A stretch of 45,947 bases of DNA, taken from NCBI GenBank assembly GCA_030602315.1, contig JAUVZY010000022.1, positions 1 through 45,947 of the forward strand. Direction: 5' to 3'. Below, one piece after another: positions 8,264 through 16,967 of the stretch. The notes under the pieces were generated by a model, which was not told where the DNA came from, searched no databases, and worked only from the letters and a program-made list of their open reading frames with translations. This DNA is from Pseudomonadaceae bacterium. Its GTDB lineage: Bacteria; Pseudomonadota; Gammaproteobacteria; Pseudomonadales; Pseudomonadaceae. Numbering within the stretch: the stretch's first letter is position 1; every line of letters starts with the position of its first letter. The position numbers and the translations under genes are program-made.

Positions 8264-9331
8264 ATGCAAAAGCGCCGTCTGTTCTCCCTCGCCGCCGCCA
8301 CCCTGGCCGCGGTCCTCAGCGTCAACGCCCACGCCGAAAAGAAGGACCAGTTCAGCGTCTGCTGGACCATCTACGCCGGCTGGATGCCCTGGGGCTACGC
8401 CTCCACCTCCGGCATCATCGACAAGTGGGCCGACAAGTACGGCATCAAGATCGACGTGGTGCAGCTCAACGATTACGTCGAATCGATCAACCAGTACACC
8501 GCGGGCCAGTTCGACGGCTGCGGCATGACCAACATGGACGCGCTGACCATCCCGGCGGCCGGTGGCGTGGACTCCACCGCGCTGATCGTCGGCGACTACT
8601 CCAACGGCAACGACGGCCTGGTGATCAAGGGCGAGGGCAAGACCCTGGCCGACCTCAAGGGCCAGCCGATCAACCTGGTCGAGCTGTCGGTGTCGCACTA
8701 CTTCCTCGCCCGCGCGCTGGAGTCGGCCGGCATGAGCGAGCGTGACGTGAAGGTGGTGAACACCTCCGACGCCGACATGATCGCCGCCTTCGCCACCCCG
8801 CAAGTCAAGGCGGTGGCCACCTGGAACCCGATGCTCGCCGAGATCGCCGCGCAGCCGAAGGTCAGCCTGGTCTACGACTCCTCGAAGATCCCCGGCGAAA
8901 TCCTCGACATGATGGTGGTGAACACCCAGACCCTCGCCGACAACCCCGCCTTCGGCAAGGCGCTGGTCGGTGCCTGGTTCGAAATCATGGCGCTGATGCA
9001 GGCCGGCACGCCGGAAGCCACCGCCGCACTGACCGAGATGGCCAAGGCCTCGGGCACCGATCTCGCCGGCTACCAGGCCCAGCTGGCCGCCACCGAGCTG
9101 TTCTACACGCCCAAGGACGCGCTGGCCTTCGTCACCGACCCGTCGCTGCCCAAGACCATGGCCAAGGTCGCCCAGTTCAGCTTCGACCACGGCATCCTCG
9201 GCGAAGGCGCCGCCAGCCCCGAGGTGATCGGCATGCAGTTCCCCGGCAACACCGTGGTCGGCGACGAAGCCAACGTGAAACTGCGCTTCGACCCGAGCTA
9301 CGTGCAGATGGCCGCCGACGGCACGCTCTGA
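8264..9331 (+). CDS. Guanidine ABC transporter periplasmic substrate-binding protein
   Basis: A 355-residue binding protein of the SsuA/TauA/ThiY-like fold. A Sec signal peptide (residues 1-24, hydrophobic core LAAATLAAVLSV, cleavage after AHA) is followed by FSVCWTIYAGWMPWGYA, the lobe-1 entry typical of the family, and the hinge region LVELSVSHYFLARAL. It should capture guanidine in the periplasm and hand it to the permease encoded at 2927, since no permease accompanies it here. Its leader is guanidine-I riboswitch 2. An 8-bp hairpin (9346-9365) lies just after its stop, probably to stabilise the abundant binding-protein message relative to the cgd genes. Specificity is inferred from context. 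Confidence 0.9.
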   Translation: MQKRRLFSLAAATLAAVLSVNAHAEKKDQFSVCWTIYAGWMPWGYASTSGIIDKWADKYGIKIDVVQLNDYVESINQYTAGQFDGCGMTNMDALTIPAAGGVDSTALIVGDYSNGNDGLVIKGEGKTLADLKGQPINLVELSVSHYFLARALESAGMSERDVKVVNTSDADMIAAFATPQVKAVATWNPMLAEIAAQPKVSLVYDSSKIPGEILDMMVVNTQTLADNPAFGKALVGAWFEIMALMQAGTPEATAALTEMAKASGTDLAGYQAQLAATELFYTPKDALAFVTDPSLPKTMAKVAQFSFDHGILGEGAASPEVIGMQFPGNTVVGDEANVKLRFDPSYVQMAADGTL

Positions 9332-9345
9332 TCCGCCCCTTTTTC

Positions 9346-9365
9346 GACGGCGCGCTGGCGCCGTC
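9346..9365 (+). other. Intercistronic hairpin between binding protein and cgdA
   Basis: GACGGCGC-GCTG-GCGCCGTC forms a perfect 8-bp stem 14 nt after the stop codon. No U-tract follows, so it is not an intrinsic terminator. It is better read as an mRNA 3' stabiliser or processing point between a highly expressed first gene and the enzyme genes. Confidence 0.6.
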
Positions 9366-9386
9366 CTGCCGAAACCGAGGTACCCG

Positions 9387-10115
9387 ATGAACACCGAGAC
9401 GACCCTGCGTCCGACCCTCTACGAGGAAACCGTCCCCGGCGGCGGCCACACCTCCTTTGTGTTGAAGCGCGGCCAGCTGCTGCGCATCACCGATCTCGAA
9501 GGCGGCGCCAACGTCAGCCTGATGCTGCTCAACGCCGCCGAGAAGAGCGAGCGGCTGAACCTGCCGGACACCCTGAAGGGCCAGCACACCGCCAAGCTGA
9601 CCGCCGGCCATTGCCTGTACTCGGACATGGGCCGGGTGCTGGCGGCGATCACCGCCGACACCTGCGGCTGGCACGACAGCTTCGGCGGCGTGCTCAACGC
9701 CGAGGAAGTCGCCGAGAAGTACGGCATCGGCCGCTATCAGGAACTGCGCAACGGCTTCTTTCGCAACGGCACGGACAATCTGCTCGTCGAGATGGGCAAG
9801 TGGGACCTGAACCTGCAGGACCTCTTGATGGTGCTCAACCTGTTCAGCCGGGTGGACGTCACCGCCGACGGCGCCTTCGCCTTCCACCAAGGCAACTCCC
9901 AGGCCGGCGACTACGTGGAGCTGTACGCGCCGATGGACACCCTGGTGATCCTCACCGCCCTGCAGCACCCGATGGACCCGAACCCGGCGTACGCGCCCAA
10001 GCCCGTGCAGCTCACCTGGCATCAGGTGGCCAGCGACGGCATCAGCGTGCTCTGCCGCACCTCGCGCCCGGAAAACGGCCGCGCCTTCCACAACACCGAA
10101 CGGCTGTACATCTGA
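9387..10115 (+). CDS. cgdA: Carboxyguanidine deiminase subunit (urea-carboxylase-associated protein, DUF1989)
   Basis: A 242-residue member of the DUF1989 / urea-amidolyase-associated family. Family landmarks include the [32 protein letters not shown] opening (16-47), [11 protein letters not shown] around residue 91 with conserved Cys and His, and the C-terminal [16 protein letters not shown]. Together with the next gene it forms the heteromeric hydrolase that deiminates carboxyguanidine to allophanate and NH3. It was earlier annotated as a urea carboxylase accessory protein. The pair is related in sequence (shared DTCG-HD-GG and MW/NPC-like motifs) and probably arose by duplication. GAGG lies seven bases before the ATG. 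Which subunit is called A or B is by gene order. Confidence 0.85.
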   Translation: MNTETTLRPTLYEETVPGGGHTSFVLKRGQLLRITDLEGGANVSLMLLNAAEKSERLNLPDTLKGQHTAKLTAGHCLYSDMGRVLAAITADTCGWHDSFGGVLNAEEVAEKYGIGRYQELRNGFFRNGTDNLLVEMGKWDLNLQDLLMVLNLFSRVDVTADGAFAFHQGNSQAGDYVELYAPMDTLVILTALQHPMDPNPAYAPKPVQLTWHQVASDGISVLCRTSRPENGRAFHNTERLYI

Positions 10116-10128
10116 GGAGGTTGCCGCG

Positions 10129-10764
10129 ATGACTCTCACCGAAAGCAGCCTGCACCCGGAAACCGCCAGCTTCCGCCACGTGATCCCGGCCGGCGAGCCG
10201 TACCTCTTCGAAGTCAAGGCCGGGCAGACCCTGCGCCTGCTGGACCTCGAAGGCAACCAGGCGGTGGACACGCTGTTCTTCAGCGCGAAGAACCCGCGCG
10301 AGCGCTACGACCCGCAGCGCACCCTGCGCCGGCAGAACCGCGTCTACCTCACCACCGGCACGGTGCTTTATTCGAACCTCGGCAATCCGCTGTTGACCAT
10401 CGTCGCCGACACCTGCGGCCGGCACGACACCCTGGGCGGGGCCTGCGCCCAGGAGAGCAACGTGGTGCGCTACGCGCTGGACAAGCGCTACATGCACAGC
10501 TGCCGCGACAACTTCCTGCGCGCCAGCCTGCATGACGGCCGCCTGACCAAGCGCGACATCGGCGCCAACATCAACTTCTTCATGAACGTGCCGGTGACCC
10601 CGGAAGGCGGGCTGACCTTCGCCGACGGCATCTCCGCGCCGGGCAAGTACGTGGAACTGCGCGCCGAGCAGGACGTGATCGTGCTGATCTCCAACTGCCC
10701 GCAGCTGAACAACCCGTGCAACGGCTGGAACCCGACGCCGGCCGAGGTGCTGGTGTGGGGCTGA
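10129..10764 (+). CDS. cgdB: Carboxyguanidine deiminase subunit (urea-carboxylase-associated protein, DUF1989)
   Basis: A 211-residue DUF1989 protein homologous to the previous gene. It has [26 protein letters not shown] (23-48), [13 protein letters not shown] around 97-109, the acidic/His patch [26 protein letters not shown], and [13 protein letters not shown] near the end. With CgdA it hydrolyses carboxyguanidine to allophanate, so the carbon skeleton can enter AtzF. It starts 13 nt after cgdA with a strong GAGGAGG site, so the two are translated together. A palindrome array and then the guanidine carboxylase follow. Confidence 0.85.
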   Translation: MTLTESSLHPETASFRHVIPAGEPYLFEVKAGQTLRLLDLEGNQAVDTLFFSAKNPRERYDPQRTLRRQNRVYLTTGTVLYSNLGNPLLTIVADTCGRHDTLGGACAQESNVVRYALDKRYMHSCRDNFLRASLHDGRLTKRDIGANINFFMNVPVTPEGGLTFADGISAPGKYVELRAEQDVIVLISNCPQLNNPCNGWNPTPAEVLVWG

Positions 10765-10768
10765 CCCT

Positions 10769-11040
10769 CGTCCGGTGGATATCGCTACGCGGATATCCAC
10801 CCTACCGACCGTAGGGTGGGCAACTCGCAACGCGATTGCCCACCAAAGCCCCGCAAGGGGCCCAGCGGTGGGAAAGGCTGCCGCCGTTTCCCACCCTACG
10901 AAACTGAAGCTCGTCCGGTGGATATCGCTGCGCGGATATCCACCCTACCGACCGTAGGGTGGGCAACGCGCGAAGCGATTGCCCACCAAGCCCCGCAAGG
11001 GGCCCGGCGGTGGGACAGGCTGCGCCGCTCCCACCGCCCA
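10769..11040 (+). repeat. Tandem palindrome array between cgdB and guanidine carboxylase
   Basis: Two ~143-bp units (10769-10911 and 10912-11040, the second incomplete). Each contains CGGTGGATATCGC...GCGGATATCCACCCTACC, a GTAGGGTGGGCAA...TTGCCCACC hairpin, a CCCCGCAAGGGG hairpin, and GGTGGGAAAGG...TTTCCCACCCTACG. The GGATATC/GATATCC inner stem is private to this array. It lies within the guanidine operon in the direction of transcription. Confidence 0.88.
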
Positions 11041-11052
11041 ACCGAACGACAA

Positions 11053-11099
11053 CCACGGACGACCGTGGCGATGAATGAATAAAGGCGGGACGGCCCGCC
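11053..11099 (+). promoter_or_regulatory. Guanidine-II (mini-ykkC) riboswitch before guanidine carboxylase
   Basis: Two perfect hairpins: CCACGG-ACGA-CCGTGG (11053-11068) and GGCGGG-ACGG-CCCGCC (11084-11099), linked by 15 nt. Both loops match ACGR, one with A and one with G. The second hairpin ends ten bases before the GAGGG ribosome site of the carboxylase. The stems have entirely different sequences, so only the loops and architecture are conserved, as expected of this class. Confidence 0.9.
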
Positions 11100-11121
11100 C
11101 AGCCCTCCGAGGGTCTTGCTG

Positions 11122-14100
11122 ATGTTCGACAAACTGCTGATCGCCAACCGCGGCGCCATCGCCTGCCGCATCCTGCGCACGCTGAAGGCCCTGAACTGCG
11201 CCGGCGTGGCCGTGTATTCCGAGGCCGACGCCGCCAGCCTGCACCTGCAGCAGGCCGACGAGGCCCACAGCCTGGGCGACGGCCCGGCCGCGCAGACTTA
11301 TCTCGTCGTCGACAAAATCATCGGCATCGCCCGTGAAACCGGCGCGAAGGCCATCCACCCCGGCTACGGCTTCCTCTCCGAGAACGCGGCGTTTGCCGAA
11401 GCCTGCGAGGCCGCCGGCATCGCCTTCGTCGGCCCGACGCCCGAGCAGCTGCGGGTGTTCGGCCTCAAGCACACCGCCCGCGCGCTGGCCAAACAGCACG
11501 GCGTGCCGATGCTCGAAGGTACCGAACTGCTGGAAGACGTGAAGGCCGCGCTCAACGCCGCCGAACAGGTCGGCTACCCGGTGATGCTGAAAAGCACCGC
11601 TGGCGGCGGCGGCATCGGCATGCGCGTGTGCCGCTCGGCGGCGGAGCTCGCCGAGGCCTTCGACGCGGTCAAGCGCCTGGGGCAGAACAACTTCAGCGAC
11701 TCGGGCGTGTTCATCGAGAAGTACATCGAGCGCGCCCGCCACCTGGAAGTGCAGGTGTTCGGTGACGGCGCCGGCGAAGTCATCGCCCTCGGCGTGCGCG
11801 ACTGCTCGGTACAGCGGCGCAACCAGAAGGTGCTGGAGGAAACCCCGGCGCCGAACCTGCCGACCGGCATGGCCGAGGCCCTGTGCGAGGCGGCCATCAC
11901 CCTGGCCAAGGCGGTCAGCTACCGCAGCGCCGGCACCGTCGAGTTCGTCTACGACGCCGAAGCCGAGCGTTTCTACTTCCTCGAGGTGAACACCCGCCTG
12001 CAGGTCGAGCACGGCGTCACCGAGCAGGTCTGGGGCGTGGACCTGGTGCGCTGGATGATCGAGCTGGCCGCCGGCGATCTGCCGCCACTGGCCGAGCTGG
12101 TGAAGGACCTCAAGCCCAGCGGCCACGCGATCCAGGCGCGCGTCTACGCCGAGGACCCGGGCCGCGACTTTCAGCCGAGCCCGGGCCTGTTGACCGCCGT
12201 GGCCTTCCCGGCCGCCGACGGCAAGAGCCTGCGCATCGACACCTGGGTCGAGGCCGGCTGCGAGATCCCGCCGTATTTCGACCCGATGATCGCCAAGGTC
12301 ATCGCCTGGGCGCCGAGCCGTGAACAGGCCCGCGTCGCGCTGGACGCCGCCCTCGGCGACACCCTGCTCTACGGCGTGGAAACCAACCGCGAGTACCTGC
12401 GCCAGATCCTCGGCTTTGCCCCCTTCGCCCTCGGCACGCCCTGGACCCGCTGCCTGGAAGGTCTGCTCTATTCGGCCAACACCTTCGAGGTGATCAGCGC
12501 CGGCACCCAGACCACCGTGCAGGACTTCCCCGGTCGCCTCGGCTACTGGGCGGTGGGCGTGCCGCCGTCCGGCCCGATGGACAGCCGCGCGCTGCGCCTG
12601 GGCAATGCCCTCTTGGACAACCCCGAGGACGCCGCCGGGCTGGAAATCACCATGAGCGGACCGATCCTGCGCTTCAACACCGACGCGGTGGTGGCGGTGA
12701 CCGGCGCCGCGATCCCCGTGAAGCTCGATGACGTCGCGCAGCCGATGTGCACCGCCATTTTCGTCCCGGCCGGCAGCACCCTGGCCATCGGCACCATTGC
12801 CGGCGCCGGTGCCCGCTCCTACCTGGCCGTGCGCGGCGGGGTGCAGGTGCCGGAGTATCTGGGCAGCAAGAGCACCTTCACCCTCGGCCAGTTCGGCGGC
12901 CACGGTGGCCGCGCCCTGCGCGCCGGGGACGTGCTGCACCTGGCGCCGCTGAGTGACTCGTCGGCCGGCGCCAGGCTCGCCGCCGAGCTGTGCAGCGCCC
13001 TGCCGGCGGTGCGCGAGCTGCGGGTGATCTACGGCCCGCACGGCGCGCCGGAATACTTCACCGAAGGCTATATCGACAAGTTCTTCGCCACCGACTGGGA
13101 AGTGCACTTCAACTCCAGCCGCACCGGCGTGCGCCTGATCGGCCCGAAACCCGAGTGGGTGCGCGAGAGCGGCGGCGAGGCCGGCCTGCATCCGTCAAAC
13201 ATCCACGACAACCCCTACGCCATCGGCGCGGTGGACTTCACCGGCGACATGCCGGTGATCCTCGGCCCGGACGGCCCGAGCCTGGGCGGCTTCGTCTGCC
13301 CGGTGACCATCATCGAGGCCGATCTGTGGCAGCTCGGCCAGCTCAAGGCCGGCGACAAGGTGCGCTTCGTCCCGGTGGATGTGCTGACCGCACGCCAGCT
13401 GGCCAAGGCCGCCGATGCCGAGTGCGCCAGCCTCGCGCCGGCGGCAGTGGTCGCCACGCCGGTGGCGCTGCAGTCGCCCATCGTGCTGGATATCGGTGAA
13501 GCGGACAGCCGCCTGGTCGCCCGCCTCTCCGGCGACACCCACCTATTGCTGGAAATCGGCGCGCCGGAGCTGGACCTGGTGCTGCGCTTCCGTGGCCATG
13601 CGCTGATGCAGGCCCTCGAAGCCAAGCAGCTCGACGGGGTGATCGATCTCACCCCCGGCATCCGCTCCCTGCAGGTGCACTACCAGCCCGAGACCCTGGC
13701 GCTGGAGGATCTGTTGGAGATCGTCGCCGGCCTGTGGGATGCCGTGTGCGCCGCGCAGGACCTGAAGGTGCCCTCGCGCATCGTCCACCTGCCGCTGTCC
13801 TGGGACGACCCGGCCTGCCAGTTGGCCATCGAGAAGTACATGACCACGGTGCGCAAGGACGCGCCCTGGTGCCCGAGCAACCTGGAGTTCATCCGCCGCA
13901 TCAACGACCTGCCCAACCTCGACGCGGTGTACCGCACGGTGTTCGACGCCAGCTACCTGGTGATGGGCCTGGGCGACGTCTACCTCGGTGCGCCGGTGGC
14001 CACCCCGCTGGACCCGCGCCACCGCCTGGTCACTACCAAGTACAACCCGGCGCGTACCTGGACCGCGGAGAACTCGGTGGGCATCGGCGGCGCCTACATG

Positions 14101-14721
14101 TGCATCTACGGCATGGAAGGCCCGGGCGGCTACCAGTTCGTCGGCCGCACCCTGCAGATGTGGAACCGCTACCGCGCGGTCGAGGCGTTCGGCGGCCAGC
14201 CGTGGCTGTTGCGCTTCTTCGACCAGATCCGCTTCTACCCGGTCTCGGCCGAGGAGCTGTTAAGAATCCGCCGCGATTTTCCGCTGGGCCGCTACCCGCT
14301 GAAGATCGAGCACACCGAGCTGCGCCTGTCCGACTACCAGGACTTTCTTGCCGCCGAGGCCGACAGCATCGACGCCTTCCGCCGCCAGCAGCGCGGCGCC
14401 TTCGACGCCGAGCGCCAGCGCTGGATCGAATCGGGCCAGGCCCACTTCGAGAGCGAGGAAGTCGCCGCCGACCTCGGCGAGGACACCCCGCTCGGCGCCG
14501 GCCAGCACGGCATCGAGAGCCACATCGCCGGCAACCTCTGGCAGGTGTCGGTGGCCGAGGGCACGCGGGTCGAGGCCGGCGACGTGCTGGTGATCCTCGA
14601 GAGCATGAAGATGGAAATCCCGCTCACCGCGCCGGTCGCCGGCGTGGTCAAGGAAGTCCGCGCCCAGCCCGGCTCGCCGGTGCGCGCCGGCCAGCGGGTG
14701 GTGGTGATCGAGGAGGCGTGA
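11122..14721 (+). CDS. Guanidine carboxylase (biotin-dependent, urea-carboxylase-like)
   Basis: A 1199-residue single-chain enzyme that carboxylates guanidine with ATP and bicarbonate to give carboxyguanidine. Biotin carboxylase domain: 1 to about 450 (MFDKLLIANRGAIACRI, glycine-rich KSTAGGGGIGM, EVNTRLQVEH). KipA/AHS2-like part: about 460-780 (TVQDFPGRLGYWAVGVPPSGPMD). KipI-like part: about 800-1000. Carboxyltransferase core landmarks: NPARTWTAENSVGIGG and GPGGYQFVGRT. The C-terminal biotinyl domain has K1163 in ESMKME. Older annotation would say urea carboxylase; the guanidine riboswitch and the cgd pair indicate guanidine. The ATG at 11122 is preferred over the TTG at 11116 because GAGGG is eight bases before the ATG and only two before the TTG. 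It has its own guanidine-II leader. I see no separate promoter, so transcription probably comes from 8047. Confidence 0.93.
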   Translation: MFDKLLIANRGAIACRILRTLKALNCAGVAVYSEADAASLHLQQADEAHSLGDGPAAQTYLVVDKIIGIARETGAKAIHPGYGFLSENAAFAEACEAAGIAFVGPTPEQLRVFGLKHTARALAKQHGVPMLEGTELLEDVKAALNAAEQVGYPVMLKSTAGGGGIGMRVCRSAAELAEAFDAVKRLGQNNFSDSGVFIEKYIERARHLEVQVFGDGAGEVIALGVRDCSVQRRNQKVLEETPAPNLPTGMAEALCEAAITLAKAVSYRSAGTVEFVYDAEAERFYFLEVNTRLQVEHGVTEQVWGVDLVRWMIELAAGDLPPLAELVKDLKPSGHAIQARVYAEDPGRDFQPSPGLLTAVAFPAADGKSLRIDTWVEAGCEIPPYFDPMIAKVIAWAPSREQARVALDAALGDTLLYGVETNREYLRQILGFAPFALGTPWTRCLEGLLYSANTFEVISAGTQTTVQDFPGRLGYWAVGVPPSGPMDSRALRLGNALLDNPEDAAGLEITMSGPILRFNTDAVVAVTGAAIPVKLDDVAQPMCTAIFVPAGSTLAIGTIAGAGARSYLAVRGGVQVPEYLGSKSTFTLGQFGGHGGRALRAGDVLHLAPLSDSSAGARLAAELCSALPAVRELRVIYGPHGAPEYFTEGYIDKFFATDWEVHFNSSRTGVRLIGPKPEWVRESGGEAGLHPSNIHDNPYAIGAVDFTGDMPVILGPDGPSLGGFVCPVTIIEADLWQLGQLKAGDKVRFVPVDVLTARQLAKAADAECASLAPAAVVATPVALQSPIVLDIGEADSRLVARLSGDTHLLLEIGAPELDLVLRFRGHALMQALEAKQLDGVIDLTPGIRSLQVHYQPETLALEDLLEIVAGLWDAVCAAQDLKVPSRIVHLPLSWDDPACQLAIEKYMTTVRKDAPWCPSNLEFIRRINDLPNLDAVYRTVFDASYLVMGLGDVYLGAPVATPLDPRHRLVTTKYNPARTWTAENSVGIGGAYMCIYGMEGPGGYQFVGRTLQMWNRYRAVEAFGGQPWLLRFFDQIRFYPVSAEELLRIRRDFPLGRYPLKIEHTELRLSDYQDFLAAEADSIDAFRRQQRGAFDAERQRWIESGQAHFESEEVAADLGEDTPLGAGQHGIESHIAGNLWQVSVAEGTRVEAGDVLVILESMKMEIPLTAPVAGVVKEVRAQPGSPVRAGQRVVVIEEA

Positions 14722-14739
14722 GCCGCCACAACGAACGCC

Positions 14740-15152
14740 ACGGTGGAAAAGGCTTCGCCGTTTTCCACCCTACGCCAACCGGCACCCCGAGGGCCGAAGC
14801 AACCGTAGGGTGGACAACGCTTCACCTGTCCACCCACCGGCCTAGCGGGCCGGCAACGAACATCATCACGGTGGGAAAGGCTGCGCCGTTTCCCACACTA
14901 CGCCAACCGGCACACCCGGGGGCCGAAGCAACCGTAGGGTGGACAACGCTTCACCTGTCCACCAACCGGCCCCCCGGGCCGGCAACAAAGATCACGGTGG
15001 GAAAGGCGGCGCCGTTTCCCACCCTACGCCAACCGGCACCCCGAGGGCCGAAGCGACCGTAGGGTGGACAGCGCTTCACCTGTCCACCCACCGGCCCACC
15101 GGGCCGGCAATGAACATCACGGTGGGAAAGGCTTCGCCGTTTCCCACCCTAC
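14740..15152 (+). repeat. Tandem palindrome array between guanidine carboxylase and allophanate hydrolase
   Basis: About 3.3 units of ~125 bp, starting at CACGGTGG near 14740, 14868, 14994 and 15118. Each unit has GGTGGGAAAGGC-TTCGCCG-TTTCCCACC, then CGTAGGGTGGACA-CGCTTCACC-TGTCCACC, then a GGCC/GGCC hairpin. The last palindrome ends at 15152, directly against the ribosome site of allophanate hydrolase. Confidence 0.88.
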
Positions 15153-15164
15153 GAGGGACATGAA

Positions 15165-16964
15165 ATGACCACGAATTTCGACCTGCGCCTGGCCACCCTG
15201 CGCACCGCCTATGCCGAAGGCACCACCACCCCGCGCCAGCTGATCCTCGGCCTGCGTGACAAGGCCGCCGCGCTCAACGGCGAGTTCAACGCCTTCATCC
15301 ACCTGCTGAGCGCCGCCGAGCTCGAGCCGTACCTGGCCGCGCTCGACGGCAAGACGCCCGCCGAGCTACCGCTCTACGGCGTGCCCTTCGCCATCAAGGA
15401 CAACATCGATCTCGCCGGCGTGCCCACCACCGCCGCCTGCCCGGCGTTCGCCTACACCCCCGAGACCAGCGCCACCATCGTCGAGCAGCTGATCGCCCTG
15501 GGCGCGGTGCCGCTGGGCAAGACCAACCTCGACCAGTTCGCCACCGGCCTCAACGGCACCCGCTCGCCCTATGGCGAATGCCGCAACTCGGTGCACCCGG
15601 ACTACCCCTCCGGCGGCTCCAGCGCCGGCTCGGCGCTGGCCGTGGCGCTCGGGCTCTGTTCGTTTGCGCTGGGCACCGACACCGCCGGCAGTGGCCGGGT
15701 GCCGGCCGCGCTGAACAACCTGGTGGGGCTGAAGGCCAGCAAGGGGCTGATCTCCACCGCCGGCGTTGTCCCGGCCTGCCGCACGCTGGACTGCGTGACC
15801 TATTTCACCGCCAGCGCCGCCGAAGCCAGCCAGCTCCTGGCGCTGACCGCCAAGGCCGACCCGCGCGACGAATACAGCCGCAGCAACCCGCTGTGGAACG
15901 ACGGCTCGGCCTTCGGCAAGGTCAGCACCTTCCGCTTCGGCGTGCCGAAGAGCCCCGAGTTTCTCGGCTGCGCGGAAAGCCCGGCGCTGTTCGCCGCCAC
16001 GCTCGAACAGCTCAAAGCGCTCGGCGGCGAGCCGGTGGAAATCGATTTTTCGCCCTTTCTCGAAGCCGCCCGCCTGCTCTACGAAGGCCCCTGGGTCGCC
16101 GAGCGCTACAGCGTGGCCGGCGCGCTGATCGAGCAGCAGCCGGACGCCGTGCTGCCGGTCATCAAGGCCGTGCTGGAAAAGGCCCCGGGCGCCACGGCAG
16201 TGGACGCCTTCCGCGCCCAGTACCGCCTGCAGCAGCTCAAGGTGATCTGCGATGGCCTGCTCAAGGACCTCGACTGCATCCTCACCCCGGCCTACCCGCG
16301 CCCGGTGACCCTCGCCGAACTGCGCGCCGAACCGGTCAAGCGCAATTCGGACCTCGGCTACTACACCAACTTCATGAACATGCTCGACTACGCCGCCGTC
16401 GCGGTGCCGGCCGGCGTCATGGCTAACGGCCTGCCCTGGGGCGTGACCCTGTTCGGCCGGGTGTTCACCGACCAGTACCTGCTGAGCCTGGCCGATGCGC
16501 TGCAGCGCCAGACCGGCCTGACCCTGGTCGGCGGCAACGCGCTCGCCACCCCGGCGCCGCAGAACCCGGCGCGCAACGACCGGGCGAAGGTGGTGGTCTG
16601 CGGCGCGCACCTCGATGGCCTGCCGCTGAACTGGCAACTGCGCCAGCGCGGCGGCCGGCTGCTGGAGGCCACCGTCAGCGCCCCGGCCTACCAGCTCTAC
16701 GCGCTGGCCGGCGGCCCGGTATTGCGGCCGGGCATGGTTCGCGTGGCCGAGGGCGGCGCCGCGATTGCCGTAGAAGTCTGGGAGATTCCCAGCAGCGAGC
16801 TGGGCTCCTTCCTCACCGGCATCCCGGCGCCCTTGGGCCTGGGCAAGGTGGAACTGGCCGACGGGCGCTGGGAAACCGGCTTCATCTGCGACGCCTACGG
16901 CCTCGACGGCGCCGAGGACATCACCCGCTTCGGCGGCTGGAAGGCCTGGCTGGCCCAGCGCTGA
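15165..16964 (+). CDS. atzF: Allophanate hydrolase (amidase-signature family)
   Basis: A 599-residue enzyme hydrolysing allophanate to two NH3 and two CO2, the last step of guanidine breakdown here. The amidase-signature triad is visible as K78 (VPFAIKDN), S152 (SGGSSAGSA) and S176 (GTDTAGSGR), with the 74- and 24-residue intervals known from AtzF. The N-terminal amidase domain runs to about 455. The C-terminal gamma-glutamylcyclotransferase-like domain (from about 470, VVVCGAHLDGLPLNWQL) would process the decarboxylated intermediate. GAGGG seven bases before the ATG abuts the end of the palindrome array. The gene stops three bases before the convergent pyruvyl transferase gene. It probably depends on read-through from the carboxylase. 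Confidence 0.94.
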   Translation: MTTNFDLRLATLRTAYAEGTTTPRQLILGLRDKAAALNGEFNAFIHLLSAAELEPYLAALDGKTPAELPLYGVPFAIKDNIDLAGVPTTAACPAFAYTPETSATIVEQLIALGAVPLGKTNLDQFATGLNGTRSPYGECRNSVHPDYPSGGSSAGSALAVALGLCSFALGTDTAGSGRVPAALNNLVGLKASKGLISTAGVVPACRTLDCVTYFTASAAEASQLLALTAKADPRDEYSRSNPLWNDGSAFGKVSTFRFGVPKSPEFLGCAESPALFAATLEQLKALGGEPVEIDFSPFLEAARLLYEGPWVAERYSVAGALIEQQPDAVLPVIKAVLEKAPGATAVDAFRAQYRLQQLKVICDGLLKDLDCILTPAYPRPVTLAELRAEPVKRNSDLGYYTNFMNMLDYAAVAVPAGVMANGLPWGVTLFGRVFTDQYLLSLADALQRQTGLTLVGGNALATPAPQNPARNDRAKVVVCGAHLDGLPLNWQLRQRGGRLLEATVSAPAYQLYALAGGPVLRPGMVRVAEGGAAIAVEVWEIPSSELGSFLTGIPAPLGLGKVELADGRWETGFICDAYGLDGAEDITRFGGWKAWLAQR

Positions 16965-16967
16965 GGT

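Noticed and set aside
9346..9365. Terminator between the binding protein gene and cgdA
   Set aside because: Strong stem but no U-tract after it; the T-run precedes the stem, so it is better read as an intercistronic stabilising hairpin.
11014..11032. GG-N10-GC match before the guanidine carboxylase
   Set aside because: It lies inside a palindrome unit and the -12 half (GCGCC) is unlike TTGC; other units contain the same sequence.
11122..13191. Long minus-strand frame opposite the carboxylase
   Set aside because: Shadow of the guanidine carboxylase; the plus frame has domain motifs along its whole length.
13802..13811. GGG-ACGA-CCC hairpin resembling half of a guanidine-II riboswitch
   Set aside because: Single hairpin inside the carboxylase coding sequence, encoding conserved residues (WDDP), with no second ACGR hairpin nearby.
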